From: Marinibaculum pumilum
GTDB taxonomy: Bacteria; Pseudomonadota; Alphaproteobacteria; Ferrovibrionales; Ferrovibrionaceae
Direction: 5' to 3'
NCBI RefSeq assembly: GCF_042646425.1
Contig: NZ_JBHRTR010000011.1
Span: 1-58,464 of the forward strand
DNA length: 58,464 bases
The number at the start of each line of letters is the position of its first letter. The stretch's first letter is position 1. Below are positions 33,884-43,269 of this stretch, in pieces. The notes beneath the pieces are model-generated. The model did not search any database. It worked only from the letters and a program-made list of their open reading frames with translations, and was not told the origin of the DNA. The translations under genes were made by a program, and so were the position numbers.

Positions 33884-35410
33884 ATGCAGCCCGCCACGCC
33901 CCTGCTGGAGGTCCGGGCGCTCGCCCGGCACTATGCCGGCGTGGCGGCGCTGCGCGGCGTGGACCTGTCCGCCGTGGCGGGCGAGGTCCATGCCGTGGTC
34001 GGCGCCAACGGCGCCGGCAAGTCGACCCTGATGAACCTGTTGTCGGGGACGGTGGCGCCCAGCGCCGGCGAGATCCTGATCGACGGCCGGCCTGCCGGGC
34101 CGCTGACCCCTGCGCTGGCGCGGGAGATCGGCATCGCGACCGTCTACCAGGAGTTCAGCCTGGTGCCGCAGCTGACCGTCGCCCGCAACGTCTTTCTGGG
34201 ACGCGAGCCGCTGAAGGCCGGCACCGCCCGGCGCCTGGGCGCGGTGGACGAGGCCCGCATGGTGGCCGACACCGCTGCCCTGCTGCAGCGCCACCACCTG
34301 GCGCTCGACCCGCAGTCGGTGGTGGAGGGTCTGAGCGTCGCGCAGCAGCAGATGGTGGAACTGGCGCGCGCCCTCGCCGGCTCCTCCCGGGTGCTGATCC
34401 TCGACGAGCCCACCGCCGTCCTCTCCCTGGCCGAGCAGCGCAACCTGTTCGAGATCATCGCCCGGCTGAAGGCCGACGGCCTGCTGATCCTCTATGTCTC
34501 CCACCGGCTGGAGGAGGTGCTGGAAGTGGCCGACCGGGTCACCGTGCTGCGCGACGGCGCCCTGGTGGCGACCCGGCCGGCGGCGGGACTGGACCTGGAG
34601 GAACTCGTGACCCTGATGGTCGGCGAGACGGGCCGCCATCGCGCGCCGCCACGGCCGGCCGGCGGCGAGGGCCGGATCGAGCTGCACTACCGGCGCGGCG
34701 ATGCGGAGGGCAGGATCCGGCTGGACCCGGGCGAGATCGTCGGCCTGGGCGGCCTGGTCGGCGCCGGCCGCACCAGCCTCGGCCGCGCGCTCTGCGGCCT
34801 CGGCCGCGGCGATACCGAGGTCTCGGTACGCTGGGACGGCGAGACGATTCAATGCAACAGTCCGGCCGCCGCGATGCGCGCCGGCTTCGTCTACCTGACG
34901 GAAGACCGCAAGCGCGACGGCCTGTTCGCCAACCTGGACATCCTGACCAATACCAGCGCCGCAGCGCTGTCGCAGTTCGCGCGCGCAGGCTTCCTCAACC
35001 GCCGGCGGGAGCGGCGCCAGTGCAGCGAGCTGCTGCAGCGGATGCGCCTGGCCGCGCGCAGCCTGGACATGCCGGTCGACCAGCTCAGCGGCGGCAACCA
35101 GCAGAAGGTGGTGTTCGGCCGCGCCCTGCTGCGCGGCCCCCGGCTGCTGGTCTGCGACGAACCGACCCGCGGCGTCGATATTGGTGCCAAGGCGGAGATC
35201 TACGACCTGCTGGAGGAACTGGCGGGACAGGGGGTCGCGGTGCTGGTGATCTCCTCAGAGATCGAGGAACTGCTCGCCCTCACCAGCCGCATAGTGGTGA
35301 TGCGCGACCGCCGCATCGTAACCGAACTGCCAACCGCGGAGACCGACGAGGCGGCCGTGCTGCTGGCAGCCTCGGGCGGCCCCGAGGGCCAGATGGAGAC
35401 AAAGCAATGA
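33884..35410 (+). CDS. Ribose-type ABC transporter double ATP-binding protein
   Basis: A 508-residue RbsA/MglA-type ATPase with two nucleotide-binding domains. The first has Walker A GANGAGKST, signature VAQQQMVELARAL and Walker B VLILDEPTA. The second is degenerate in the Walker A region (GLVGAGRTS) but has LSGGNQQKVVFGRALL and LVCDEPTRGVDIGAKAEIYDLL, as usual in this family. It powers the two-permease importer. The final ATGA overlap couples it to the nitrilase-family gene. Confidence 0.96.
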   Translation: MQPATPLLEVRALARHYAGVAALRGVDLSAVAGEVHAVVGANGAGKSTLMNLLSGTVAPSAGEILIDGRPAGPLTPALAREIGIATVYQEFSLVPQLTVARNVFLGREPLKAGTARRLGAVDEARMVADTAALLQRHHLALDPQSVVEGLSVAQQQMVELARALAGSSRVLILDEPTAVLSLAEQRNLFEIIARLKADGLLILYVSHRLEEVLEVADRVTVLRDGALVATRPAAGLDLEELVTLMVGETGRHRAPPRPAGGEGRIELHYRRGDAEGRIRLDPGEIVGLGGLVGAGRTSLGRALCGLGRGDTEVSVRWDGETIQCNSPAAAMRAGFVYLTEDRKRDGLFANLDILTNTSAAALSQFARAGFLNRRRERRQCSELLQRMRLAARSLDMPVDQLSGGNQQKVVFGRALLRGPRLLVCDEPTRGVDIGAKAEIYDLLEELAGQGVAVLVISSEIEELLALTSRIVVMRDRRIVTELPTAETDEAAVLLAASGGPEGQMETKQ

Positions 35411-36240
35411 CCGCACCAGCCGCCCCGCCGCGATCGCGGATCGCCGTCGGCCAGATGAACCCGCGTCCGGGCGAGGTCGCGGCCAACCTGGCGCAGATCG
35501 AGGCGATCGCCCGCGGCGCCGCGCAGGACGGCGCCGCCCTGCTGGTGATGCCCGAGACGGCGACCACCGGCTATTTCATCAGCGACCGCCTGGCCGAACT
35601 GGCCGAGCCGGAGGACGGGCCGACCGCCGCCCGGCTGGGCGCCATCGCCAAAGCCTCCGGCCTGCACCTGGCGGTCGGCATGGCGATCGCGGAAGGGGGA
35701 AGATTCTACGACAGCCTGCTGCTGTTCGGGTCCGACGGCCGGCGTCTGGCGACCTATCACAAGGCCCACCTGTTCGCGGCCGAGCGCGACTGCTTCGCCC
35801 CGGGCGACCGGCCCGTGGTGGTGGAAACGGCGATCGGCCGGATCGGCCTGACGGTCTGCTACGACCTGATCTTTCCCGACTATGTGCGCCGGCTGGTCGA
35901 ACTGGGTGCCGACGTCGTGATCAACGGCACGAACTGGATCTCCGACGCCTGGCAGCGGGAGACCTGGGGCTGGACCGGGCCGGTGGTTCAGGCCCTGGCC
36001 GGCACCCGGGCGCTGGAGAATGGCATCTGGCTCGCCATGGCCGACTGCACCGGCCCGGAGGCCGGCTTCCTGTCGCTGGGCCATTCCTGCATCGCCGCGC
36101 CGTCGGGGCGCATCCTGGCCTCGGTCGGCCAGGGCCAGGGCTTCGCCGCCGCCGACATCTTCCACGACGGCGCCGACCTGGCACGCTGGCGCGGCATCGC
36201 CACCTACCGCCAGGACCGCCGGCCGGACCTGTACCGGTAG
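35407..36240 (+). CDS. Nitrilase-superfamily carbon-nitrogen hydrolase
   Basis: A 277-residue enzyme with the complete Glu-Lys-Cys triad: E50 (VMPETATTGYF), K119 (TYHKAHLF) and C151 (TVCYDLIFP), and GTNWISDAWQRETW after the nucleophile. Members are amidases, carbamoylases, ureidopropionases or nitrilases, so it cleaves a non-peptide C-N bond in the cytoplasm. As the last gene of the importer operon, with a cysteine hydrolase as the first, it probably performs a second step on the imported compound. It could in principle act on amides from nitrile hydratase, but the loci are 29 kb apart. Confidence 0.93.
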   Translation: MTAPAAPPRSRIAVGQMNPRPGEVAANLAQIEAIARGAAQDGAALLVMPETATTGYFISDRLAELAEPEDGPTAARLGAIAKASGLHLAVGMAIAEGGRFYDSLLLFGSDGRRLATYHKAHLFAAERDCFAPGDRPVVVETAIGRIGLTVCYDLIFPDYVRRLVELGADVVINGTNWISDAWQRETWGWTGPVVQALAGTRALENGIWLAMADCTGPEAGFLSLGHSCIAAPSGRILASVGQGQGFAAADIFHDGADLARWRGIATYRQDRRPDLYR

Positions 36241-36266
36241 GTGGCGACGCCCGCCCTGGGACCATG

Positions 36267-36737
36267 TCAGTAGGCGATCATCTCGCAACGGATCCGGTCG
36301 CCCGCGACCTCGACCGACCGCCACTGCACGAAGTTCATGACCGGCCAGGAACCCTCCTTCGGCTGGTGGGAGACGACAGGGGTGCAGGCCGTGGACTGTC
36401 CCGGCTTCTCCGTCGGCCAGACCTGGCCGGTCACGCGGATAGGGCCGCTGCAAAGGAGGAAATGTCTGGCCGTGTTCCGATTCCGGTCCATCGGCGCCTG
36501 ATAGGTGATCGTTGCAGCAGGGTCAGCCACGCAGGTCACTTCCAGCCGCCCTGTCAGGTGTCCGCCAGGCTCGTAGCCGGTAAACGGCAGACTCGATACC
36601 GTATAGTACTGGGGTCGTTCCGGCATCGCCGCGGCCGCACTAGCCGGCACTCCGAGCGCCGCAAGGGAGACGACGAACAGCGCCAGCCGACAACGCGACG
36701 AGGTGCCGGGCCAGCCAGTCTTTCGGGGGTCTTGCAT
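36267..36737 (-). CDS. Hypothetical exported protein
   Basis: A 156-residue protein with a signal peptide (hydrophobic core LALFVVSLAALGVPASAAAA, cleavage near residue 37). The mature part has four cysteines (TCVAD, LLCSG, TACTP, IRCEM), probably forming two disulfides, and no domain I recognise. ATG at 36737 has GGAGG seven bases upstream, which supports a real gene. It is convergent with the nitrilase-family gene and sits alone, upstream of a differently regulated liv locus read in the same direction but ending before it. Confidence 0.65.
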   Translation of the reverse strand: MQDPRKTGWPGTSSRCRLALFVVSLAALGVPASAAAAMPERPQYYTVSSLPFTGYEPGGHLTGRLEVTCVADPAATITYQAPMDRNRNTARHFLLCSGPIRVTGQVWPTEKPGQSTACTPVVSHQPKEGSWPVMNFVQWRSVEVAGDRIRCEMIAY

Positions 36738-36863
36738 GGTCGAACCTCCATGACGTCGATTGGAGGCCCATTACCGGCGCACTTTATGACCTCACGGCGG
36801 CGGCGGCGCGGCATTCCTGGGGAGGCCGGGCGGCCCCCATGCCGGGCCGCCAGTCGAGCGGTT

Positions 36864-37592
36864 TCAGTCTTCCACCGGCGTGCCGAGATAGGCGGCGATC
36901 ACCTTCGGATCGGCGGCGACCTCGACCGGGGTGCCCTCGGCGATCTTGCGGCCGGCATCGATGACGAAGATCGAGTCCGACACCCGCATCACCGCGCCCA
37001 TGTCATGCTCCACCAGCAGCACGGTGATGCCGCGCTCGCGGATGCGGCGCAGGATCTCGATCACCTCGTCGGTCTCCGACGGGTTTAGGCCGGCGCAGGG
37101 TTCGTCGGCCAGCAGCAGCAGCGGCCGCGCGGCGATGGCGCGCGCCAGTTCCAGCCGCCGCAGGTTGCCGACCGTCAGGCCCAGCGCCTGGCGGTCGCGC
37201 AAAGGCTCCAGGCCGCAGAGCGCGATCGCCTGTTCCGTCTCCCGCTCCACATCGCGCGGGCCCTCGCGCCCGAACAGGGCGCCGATGCGGACATTGTCCT
37301 CCACGCTCAGGTCGGGAAAGGGCTTGGCGATCTGGAAGGCGCGGGCCACGCCAAGATGGCTGATGGCGCGGGTCGACAGGCCGTCGATGCGCCGGCCGGC
37401 GAAATGGATCTCCCCCTCGCTGACCGGCAGATAGCCGGTCACCAGGTTGAAGATCGTCGACTTGCCGGCGCCGTTCGGGCCGATCAGGCTGCAGATCGCA
37501 CCTTCCGGCACCGCCAGCGAGACATCGTTGGTCGCCACCAGGCCGCGGAAGCGCTTGGTCACATGGTCGAGGCGCAGCAGGGGTTCCGTCAT
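36864..37592 (-). CDS. livG: Branched-chain-type ABC transporter ATP-binding protein LivG
   Basis: A 242-residue ATPase of the LivG group. Walker A is GPNGAGKST; the LivG-specific AISHLGVARAFQIAKPFPDLSVEDNVRIG follows. The signature is atypical (LTVGNLRRLELARAIA instead of LSGGQ), as seen in some LivG-like proteins, and Walker B is LLLADEPCAGLNPSE. Terminal gene of the seven-gene minus-strand operon, overlapping livM by 4 bases. No livF follows it. Confidence 0.93.
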   Translation of the reverse strand: MTEPLLRLDHVTKRFRGLVATNDVSLAVPEGAICSLIGPNGAGKSTIFNLVTGYLPVSEGEIHFAGRRIDGLSTRAISHLGVARAFQIAKPFPDLSVEDNVRIGALFGREGPRDVERETEQAIALCGLEPLRDRQALGLTVGNLRRLELARAIAARPLLLLADEPCAGLNPSETDEVIEILRRIRERGITVLLVEHDMGAVMRVSDSIFVIDAGRKIAEGTPVEVAADPKVIAAYLGTPVED

Positions 37593-38605
37593 GGCAGCGC
37601 CCTGCCATCGCTGGGGGCCGCCGGATCCGGCGCCTTCCGCCGGCCGCGCAGCAGGCCCTGGACGAAGCCGACGATGCCCTTCGGCGCCAGCAGCACCAGG
37701 ATCGCCAGCAGCGCGCCGGTGGCCAGCATGTGGATGTCCAGCAGGTCGCCCAGCAGCACCTGGGTCAGCACAACCATGACGATGGCGCCGACGATCGGCC
37801 CGATCAGGGTGCCGATGCCGCCCAGCAGGGCATAGACGATCATGTTCAGGCTGAAATCGACACGGAACACGGATTCGCCGGTGATATAGCCCAGGCTGTG
37901 CGCATAGGCGGCGCCGATCATGCCGGTCAGCACAGCGGAGATCACGAAGACGGTGATCTTGTAGCCCTCCGTCGGCACGCCCATCATCGCGGCCGTATCC
38001 TCGTCCTCGCGCACGGCGACCAGACCGTAGCCGATGCGGCCGACCTTGATCACGAAGCCGACCAGCAGGGTGATCCCGGTCAGCGCCAGGAACAGGTAGT
38101 AGTAGAAGACCTGCGGGTCGATCTCCCGCGGCGCCAGGCGCGGCAGCACGATGCCCAGCGAGCCCTGGAACCAGTCGATGGTGGAGACCAGTTCGCCGAA
38201 CACCTGCGACACGCCGAGCATGGCGATGGCGAAGTAGATGCCGCGCAGCCGCAGCAGCGGATAGGCGATGATCGCGGCCAGGATGCCGCAGACCAGCCCG
38301 GCGAAGGCCAGGCCGACGATCAGGTTCGCCGCCGGCCCGCCCAGGTCGACCTTCGTCTCCAGCAGCGCGGCGCCGAAGGCGCCGACACCGATGAAGACGG
38401 TATGGCCGAAGCTCCAATAGCCGGAGAAGCCGCCCAGGATCGACCAGGCCAGCGCCAGGCCGGCGGACATCAGGATCAGCTGTGCCACCCGTGTGTGGAA
38501 GGGGCTGAGCACCGCCGGCCCGAACAGCAGCAGGACCAGGGCCGCCAGCGAGACCAGGATCCACCAGCGGTGCCTGCGGATTCCCTGTTTCAGCATGACA
38601 CCCAT
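37589..38605 (-). CDS. livM: Branched-chain-type ABC transporter permease LivM
   Basis: A 338-residue permease, eight to ten helices, with LILMSAGLALAWSILGGFSGYWSFGHTVFIGVGAFGAALL, the LivM hallmark, and VREDEDTAAMMGVPTEGYKI, the coupling loop. The start overlaps the livH stop (TGATG) and the end overlaps livG (ATGA). It forms the channel with LivH. Confidence 0.95.
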   Translation of the reverse strand: MGVMLKQGIRRHRWWILVSLAALVLLLFGPAVLSPFHTRVAQLILMSAGLALAWSILGGFSGYWSFGHTVFIGVGAFGAALLETKVDLGGPAANLIVGLAFAGLVCGILAAIIAYPLLRLRGIYFAIAMLGVSQVFGELVSTIDWFQGSLGIVLPRLAPREIDPQVFYYYLFLALTGITLLVGFVIKVGRIGYGLVAVREDEDTAAMMGVPTEGYKITVFVISAVLTGMIGAAYAHSLGYITGESVFRVDFSLNMIVYALLGGIGTLIGPIVGAIVMVVLTQVLLGDLLDIHMLATGALLAILVLLAPKGIVGFVQGLLRGRRKAPDPAAPSDGRALP

Positions 38606-39483
38606 CAGCGCGACCCCGCAAAGGCATTGCCCAGGATGCCGTTGGGCCGCAGCAGCAGCATCAGCACCAGGATCAGGAAGGTCATCACGTTGGGGAAGGC
38701 CGGTCCGATGAAGGCGGAGGTCATGGTGGAAGCGATGCCCAGCAGCAGGCCGCCCAGCAGCGCGCCCGCCGGGCTGCCGATGCCGCCCAGCACCACGACG
38801 ACGAAGGCGTTGATCGTCCAGGGCACCTCGTCCGGCGGCGAGAAGGGCAGGACGATGCCGATGATGACGCCGGCAGCGCCGGCGAAGGCGGCGGAGACAC
38901 CGAAGGTCAGGCCGTAGACATGGTCGACATTCACGCCGCAGAGCCGGGCGCCCAGCTCCTGCTGCGCCGTGGCGCGGATCACCCGCCCCATGCCGGTGCG
39001 GTTCAGCACCAGGGCCAGCAGCAGCAGCAGCGCCAGGCTGGCGCCCAGGGCGCTGATCCGCACCAGGTCGAATGTCAGTTCGCCGATGCGGAAGAAGCTG
39101 AAGGCGTATGACGGCGTGATGCTCTGGATATCGGGCGAGAAGACCAGCACCATGATGTTGCGCAGCATCAGCGCCACGCCGAAGGTCAGCAGCAGGGTCG
39201 CCAGCAGCGACGACCGCTTCACCGCCCAGCGGATCAGGGTGCGCTGGTAGCCGTAGCCGACGGCGAACAGCACCGCCATCACGATCGGGATCCCCAGCAG
39301 CGGGTCGATGCCCAGCGCCTGCCAGACGATCAGGGCGCCATAGGCGCCGCAGAGCACGAAGATGCCATGGGTCAGGTTCACCACACCCATGACGCCGAAG
39401 ATCAGCGAGAAGCCGACCGCGGCCAGCGAATAGATGCCGCCCAGGACGATGCCGTCGGCCAGGGTCTGAAGGAAAATCGTCAC
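38605..39483 (-). CDS. livH: Branched-chain-type ABC transporter permease LivH
   Basis: A 292-residue permease with LADGIVLGGIYSLAAVGFSLIFGVMGVVNLTHG at the N-terminus, the LivH signature. ATAQQELGARLCGVNVDHVYGLTFGVSAAFAGAAG forms the coupling loop region. Translation begins at 39483, after a 78-base gap that contains a strong hairpin separating it from the binding-protein gene. Confidence 0.95.
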   Translation of the reverse strand: MTIFLQTLADGIVLGGIYSLAAVGFSLIFGVMGVVNLTHGIFVLCGAYGALIVWQALGIDPLLGIPIVMAVLFAVGYGYQRTLIRWAVKRSSLLATLLLTFGVALMLRNIMVLVFSPDIQSITPSYAFSFFRIGELTFDLVRISALGASLALLLLLALVLNRTGMGRVIRATAQQELGARLCGVNVDHVYGLTFGVSAAFAGAAGVIIGIVLPFSPPDEVPWTINAFVVVVLGGIGSPAGALLGGLLLGIASTMTSAFIGPAFPNVMTFLILVLMLLLRPNGILGNAFAGSR

Positions 39484-39519
39484 GCCCGGATCATTCGCCC
39501 CCGCTCGGGTCGGTATGGG

Positions 39520-39546
39520 CCGGCGGGCGCGCGCGGCGCCCGCCGG
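39520..39546 (-). promoter_or_regulatory. Hairpin between binding protein and livH
   Basis: Perfect 11-bp stem CCGGCGGGCGC / GCGCCCGCCGG with a 5-base loop, in the short gap after the binding-protein stop and before livH on the minus strand. With no T-run it probably acts as a message-stabilising or partial terminator element that keeps binding-protein levels above the permeases. Confidence 0.6.
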
Positions 39547-39561
39547 GACTGCTGTTCGGCC

Positions 39562-40812
39562 TCAGGCGCGGTCCGCCCAGGGCTTCACCGGGTAGGAGGG
39601 CTTGCCCATGGCGACCTCTTCCGGGAACACGATGACGGGCTCGCCGCCCTCGATCTGGAACACCTTGGCGCCCATCACGATCGGGTCGGCATCGCCGTCC
39701 TCGGTGAACTTCACCGGCCCGTACAGGGTCATGATGTCGATATCCGCCAGGGCGTCGCGCACCTTTGCGGGGTCGGTGCCGCCGGCATTCTGCATCGCGG
39801 TGACGTAGGTGATGATGCAGGCCGCACCGCCGGCCGTGTGATAGGCGAGCGGACGGTCATAGTTCTTCTTGTAGTAGTCGACGAAGGTCTTCGTATCGCC
39901 GAAGAACTTGTCCTTGAAGTCGGCATCCGGCTCCCAGTAGGTGGCGCCGGTAACGCCGTTGGCATAGTTGCCCAGCGCCTCGCGGTACGACGACAGCTGC
40001 GGGCCCAGCGCCTGGTAGAGCAGCTTCACGTTGGTGCCACTGGCGATCATCTGCCGCGCGATCAGCAGGGAGTTCTGGTCGTGCGTGGTGCAGACCAGGA
40101 CGTCGGGGGTGTTGGCGCGGACCGACGACAGCACGCTGGAAGTGTCGGTGACCTGTGCGGGAAGTTCGTACTCCTCCAAGAGCTCCAGGCCCTGCGCGGT
40201 GCAGTCGGTTTTCGCGCCCTCGGCGAAGGTCTTGGAGAAGGCATCGTTGGTGGAGATCACGCTGAAGGTCTTCGGCTTCGGCTGCAGCGAACCGAAGAAG
40301 GCGGCCGTCGACTGGAACTGCCGCGTGGCACGCGGATAGAAGCCGAAGACGTACTTGTAGCCCTGGGTGAAGATCTTGTCGGAGCCGCCGCCGGTCTGCA
40401 CCATCGGCTTGCCGGCACGGTCGACGATCGCCGCCGTCGGCAGCACGATATTGCTGCCGAAGGAGCCCAGGAAGAAGTCGACGCCGTCGTCCAGCTGGCG
40501 CTGGATCAGGGTGGTGGCGCGCGCCGGGTCGGAGGCATCGTCCACCATCTTCAGGTCGAGCTTGTACTTCTCTCCGCCGATCTCGACGCCGCCAAGCTCA
40601 TCGTTGATGTACTTGATCGCCGTTTCGTAGCCGTTGTGGACGTTCAGCCCGGTCTCCGCCGCGCGGCCGCTCAGCGGAATCGAGCCGCCGATGGTGATCG
40701 TCTTCTCCTGCGCAACGGCGCCGCGGCTCCATGACGCCGACATGCCGGCACCCAGCCCGACGGCCGCGGCCGCCCCCACACTTCCCTTCATGAACAAGCG
40801 GCGATCGATCAT
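39562..40812 (-). CDS. Branched-chain-type ABC substrate-binding protein with Tat-like signal
   Basis: A 416-residue periplasmic binding protein (Peripla_BP_6). The N-terminus MIDRRLFMKGS has the twin-arginine pattern RRxFxK, and a hydrophobic Ala/Gly-rich stretch follows to about residue 35. The domain begins TITIGGSIPLSGRAAETG and shows YGPVKFTEDGDADPIVMGAKVFQ near the C-terminus, as in binders for aromatic acids and amides rather than only leucine. Its place behind oxygenase genes suggests it imports their substrate. ATG at 40812 is the start that gives the Tat signal. Confidence 0.93.
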   Translation of the reverse strand: MIDRRLFMKGSVGAAAAVGLGAGMSASWSRGAVAQEKTITIGGSIPLSGRAAETGLNVHNGYETAIKYINDELGGVEIGGEKYKLDLKMVDDASDPARATTLIQRQLDDGVDFFLGSFGSNIVLPTAAIVDRAGKPMVQTGGGSDKIFTQGYKYVFGFYPRATRQFQSTAAFFGSLQPKPKTFSVISTNDAFSKTFAEGAKTDCTAQGLELLEEYELPAQVTDTSSVLSSVRANTPDVLVCTTHDQNSLLIARQMIASGTNVKLLYQALGPQLSSYREALGNYANGVTGATYWEPDADFKDKFFGDTKTFVDYYKKNYDRPLAYHTAGGAACIITYVTAMQNAGGTDPAKVRDALADIDIMTLYGPVKFTEDGDADPIVMGAKVFQIEGGEPVIVFPEEVAMGKPSYPVKPWADRA

Positions 40813-40938
40813 GGCCTGCGGCTCCCCTGTAGGTGCTGTCTTGCGGTCGATTGTGGCTATCCCCTCGCGCCGGGCTTCGGCGACCCGGTCACATGCCGGC
40901 ATCCCGGCGAAATCGGTGCGTGGCGGCGCGCCGCTACC

Positions 40939-41973
40939 TCACGGCTTCGGCGGCGGCTCGCCGTCGCCCTGCTGGTGGAAGTAGTTCATCTTGAAGAACC
41001 AATCGAGATAGGCGCCGTAGGTCAGCGGCTTGTATTTCGGCGGGTTGTCCGGCCCCTGGCAGGTCGGCAGGCATTCCATGACATAGTCGGTGTTCGGGTC
41101 GAAGAAGATCGGCATGGAATAGCGCGCCCGGCCGCTCTCGTTCAGCACCCGGTGCGGGGTGGAGAGGAAGCGGTCGTTCGACCAGCGGGTGCACATGTCG
41201 CCGGTATTGACCAGCAGGGTGCCCGGGATGCTCGGCGCGGGGAACCATTCGCCGTTGGTGCGGCGGATCGCCAGGCCCGGCACCTCGTCGCGCGCCAGGA
41301 TCGTCATGAAGCCGGAATCGGTATGCGGCGCGGAACCGAAGGAGCCCTCCTCCGGCGCCTCCTGCGACGGGAAATGCGTGATCCGGTGGATGATCTGGTT
41401 ATCGGTGAAGGCTTCCTGGAAGAAGTCCTCGGGCAGGTCCAGCGCGACCGCATAGACCTTCACCAGGCGCTGGCCCAGCACCTCGGCCGACTTCTGGTAG
41501 TCCAGCATCGCCTCGCGAAAGGACGGCAGGCTCTCCGGCCAGTAGTTCGGCCCGTGGAAGGGCCGGCCGTTCAGGATGTCGGGATGGTCGGCCGGCAGCT
41601 CGCGCTTGCAGAAGAACGCCTCGTTCAGGTTCGGCTTCCGGTTCTCGGCCACGGTGGAGCTCTTGATCATGCTCTGGGCGTAGGGAAGGTAGCCGATATT
41701 GTACTTGTCGAGCTTCAGCTCGAGCTTCTCCTCCTCCGGCAGGTCGAAGAAGCGCGCGCCTTCGGCGAAGGCGCGGTCGATCTTCTCCTGCGGCACGCCG
41801 TGATTGGCGACATAGAAGAAGCCGATATTCTCGCAGGCATAGCGCAGCTCCGCCGCCAGTTCCTCCAGCGCGCCGGGCATGCCGGCGATATAGGACCCCA
41901 TGTCCAGGACGGGGATCACCTCGTCAACGTCGGTCTCCGCCCAGGCGGGCTTGCCGGTCTTGGGAACGTTCAT
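40939..41973 (-). CDS. Isopenicillin N synthase-family Fe(II)/2-oxoglutarate oxygenase
   Basis: A 344-residue oxygenase. The iron ligands are H217 and D219 (HTDSG) and H274 (TPHRV), and R284-x-S286 (RYS) is the usual 2-oxoglutarate carboxylate anchor. The N-terminal IPVLDM and ENIGFFYVANHGVP are the family start. Such enzymes hydroxylate or desaturate small molecules; the presence of RxS favours 2-oxoglutarate dependence. Embedded between the alpha/beta hydrolase and the transporter binding protein on the same strand, it most likely belongs to a catabolic pathway. ATG at 41973 follows GGGAGAAC. Confidence 0.92.
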   Translation of the reverse strand: MNVPKTGKPAWAETDVDEVIPVLDMGSYIAGMPGALEELAAELRYACENIGFFYVANHGVPQEKIDRAFAEGARFFDLPEEEKLELKLDKYNIGYLPYAQSMIKSSTVAENRKPNLNEAFFCKRELPADHPDILNGRPFHGPNYWPESLPSFREAMLDYQKSAEVLGQRLVKVYAVALDLPEDFFQEAFTDNQIIHRITHFPSQEAPEEGSFGSAPHTDSGFMTILARDEVPGLAIRRTNGEWFPAPSIPGTLLVNTGDMCTRWSNDRFLSTPHRVLNESGRARYSMPIFFDPNTDYVMECLPTCQGPDNPPKYKPLTYGAYLDWFFKMNYFHQQGDGEPPPKP

Positions 41974-42141
41974 GCCGTCGTTCTCCCTCGCTTCGCGCGA
42001 TCGATGCCGCCCGCGATCCGGGCGCATCACTGCAGCGCAGCATACGTTGGTCATCGGGACTGTACCGAATGGAAGGAACCGGCGTCCATAGCGCGCGGTT
42101 CGCAGGGCGGACATGCGCATGGCGCATGCCCGCCACCGCGG

Positions 42142-43269
42142 TCATGCCGGCCGGGCAAGCCCCCTGCCCGCTAGCCAGTCGAGCAGCAGCGCGGCGACCG
42201 CAGCGCTGTTCCGTTCCAGCATCATCGCATGGCCGTTCCCATGCAGGCCGCGATCCTCCAGCCGCAGATGCTCCACCTGCGCACCGGCCTGTGCCAGGAA
42301 GTCGACGATGCCGTGATTGTCGGCCGCCATCCAGGACGCCTCCGCCGTCACCACGACGATCGGGAAGCCCGAAAGGTTGGGCAGCCGGCGCGCCGGCGCC
42401 GCCTGCACCAGGCAGTCCGCCAGGTCCGCCGACGGCGCTGGGCGAACCTCCCGCCCGAGCTCCGCCGGTGTCACCGCCGGCGGCTCGAAGGTCAGAGGCG
42501 CGGCGGTCAGGCCCCAGTCCAGGGTGCCACCGGGGCGTTCGGCGAAGGGCGGCCCCTGGGGTTCCACCGCGACGATTGCCTTCACCAGCTCGGGCCGGGC
42601 ATCCGCGATCATCCAGCCGGCCGGTCCGCCCGCGGAATGGGTCAGCAGGATCGCCGGGCCGATCGCGTCGAGCAGTTCGGCGCCGCCGCGCTGCGCGTCC
42701 AGATGCGCCTGCGCCATGTCCGTCATCATCGGACCGCCGGATGCCATGAACTGCGTCAGGAAGGGGTCGGCCAGCAGATCCCGCGCGGCCGCGTCTTCGA
42801 CCTCCGGCCACTGGTTGTGCCTTGCCGCCTGTGGATAGCGCTCCGGCGTCCATTCCGGCCGCGCGAAAAGCGGCCCCAGCGCCTCGAACGGCGGCAGCGA
42901 CGTCATCGGCCCCAGGCTGTCGGCGTGATAGGGCGCCCGGCCATGGCCCGGCCGGTCCATCAGGTAGACCGCATGGCCGCGTCGCAGGAAGGCATGCAGC
43001 CAGCCCGGCCGGCCGTCGGCGGTGCCCATGAAGTCCAGCGCCTGCCCGCCGCCGCCATGGATCATCACCACCGGCCAGGGCTGGGTCAGTGCCTGGGGCA
43101 CGTAGTACGTGACGCAGCTCTGTCCGCGCACGACGGTGCCATGCGGAGCCGACAGGTGCTGGATGCCGAAGAAGCGGAAGCCGTGCGCCGCCAGAACCAG
43201 CGGCCCGTCGGAGGCCGCATGCAGGTCGGCGGGGCGCAGCGGGGGAAGCCCGGATGGCGAACCGGTCAT
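42142..43269 (-). CDS. Alpha/beta hydrolase
   Basis: A 375-residue alpha/beta-hydrolase. The oxyanion segment VVMIHGGGGQALDF lies at 67-80, the nucleophile elbow is THSAGGPAG with S212, and the histidine is in HGNGHAMM near the C-terminus. An esterase or lactonase role is likely. The ATGA overlap with the flavin monooxygenase stop shows translational coupling, so it may cleave a product of that enzyme. The open frame beyond the ATG at 43269 is antisense-type shadow of the monooxygenase gene. Confidence 0.9.
   Translation of the reverse strand: MTGSPSGLPPLRPADLHAASDGPLVLAAHGFRFFGIQHLSAPHGTVVRGQSCVTYYVPQALTQPWPVVMIHGGGGQALDFMGTADGRPGWLHAFLRRGHAVYLMDRPGHGRAPYHADSLGPMTSLPPFEALGPLFARPEWTPERYPQAARHNQWPEVEDAAARDLLADPFLTQFMASGGPMMTDMAQAHLDAQRGGAELLDAIGPAILLTHSAGGPAGWMIADARPELVKAIVAVEPQGPPFAERPGGTLDWGLTAAPLTFEPPAVTPAELGREVRPAPSADLADCLVQAAPARRLPNLSGFPIVVVTAEASWMAADNHGIVDFLAQAGAQVEHLRLEDRGLHGNGHAMMLERNSAAVAALLLDWLAGRGLARPA

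Noticed and set aside
33625..36240. A long plus frame that includes the nitrilase gene
   Set aside because: Only the part from 35407 is coding; the rest is an out-of-frame shadow of the binding-protein and ATPase genes.
36864..38627. A 587-codon frame fusing livG with upstream sequence
   Set aside because: The upstream part is a shifted reading of livM. LivG begins at the ATG at 37592, which overlaps the livM stop, so there is no real fusion.
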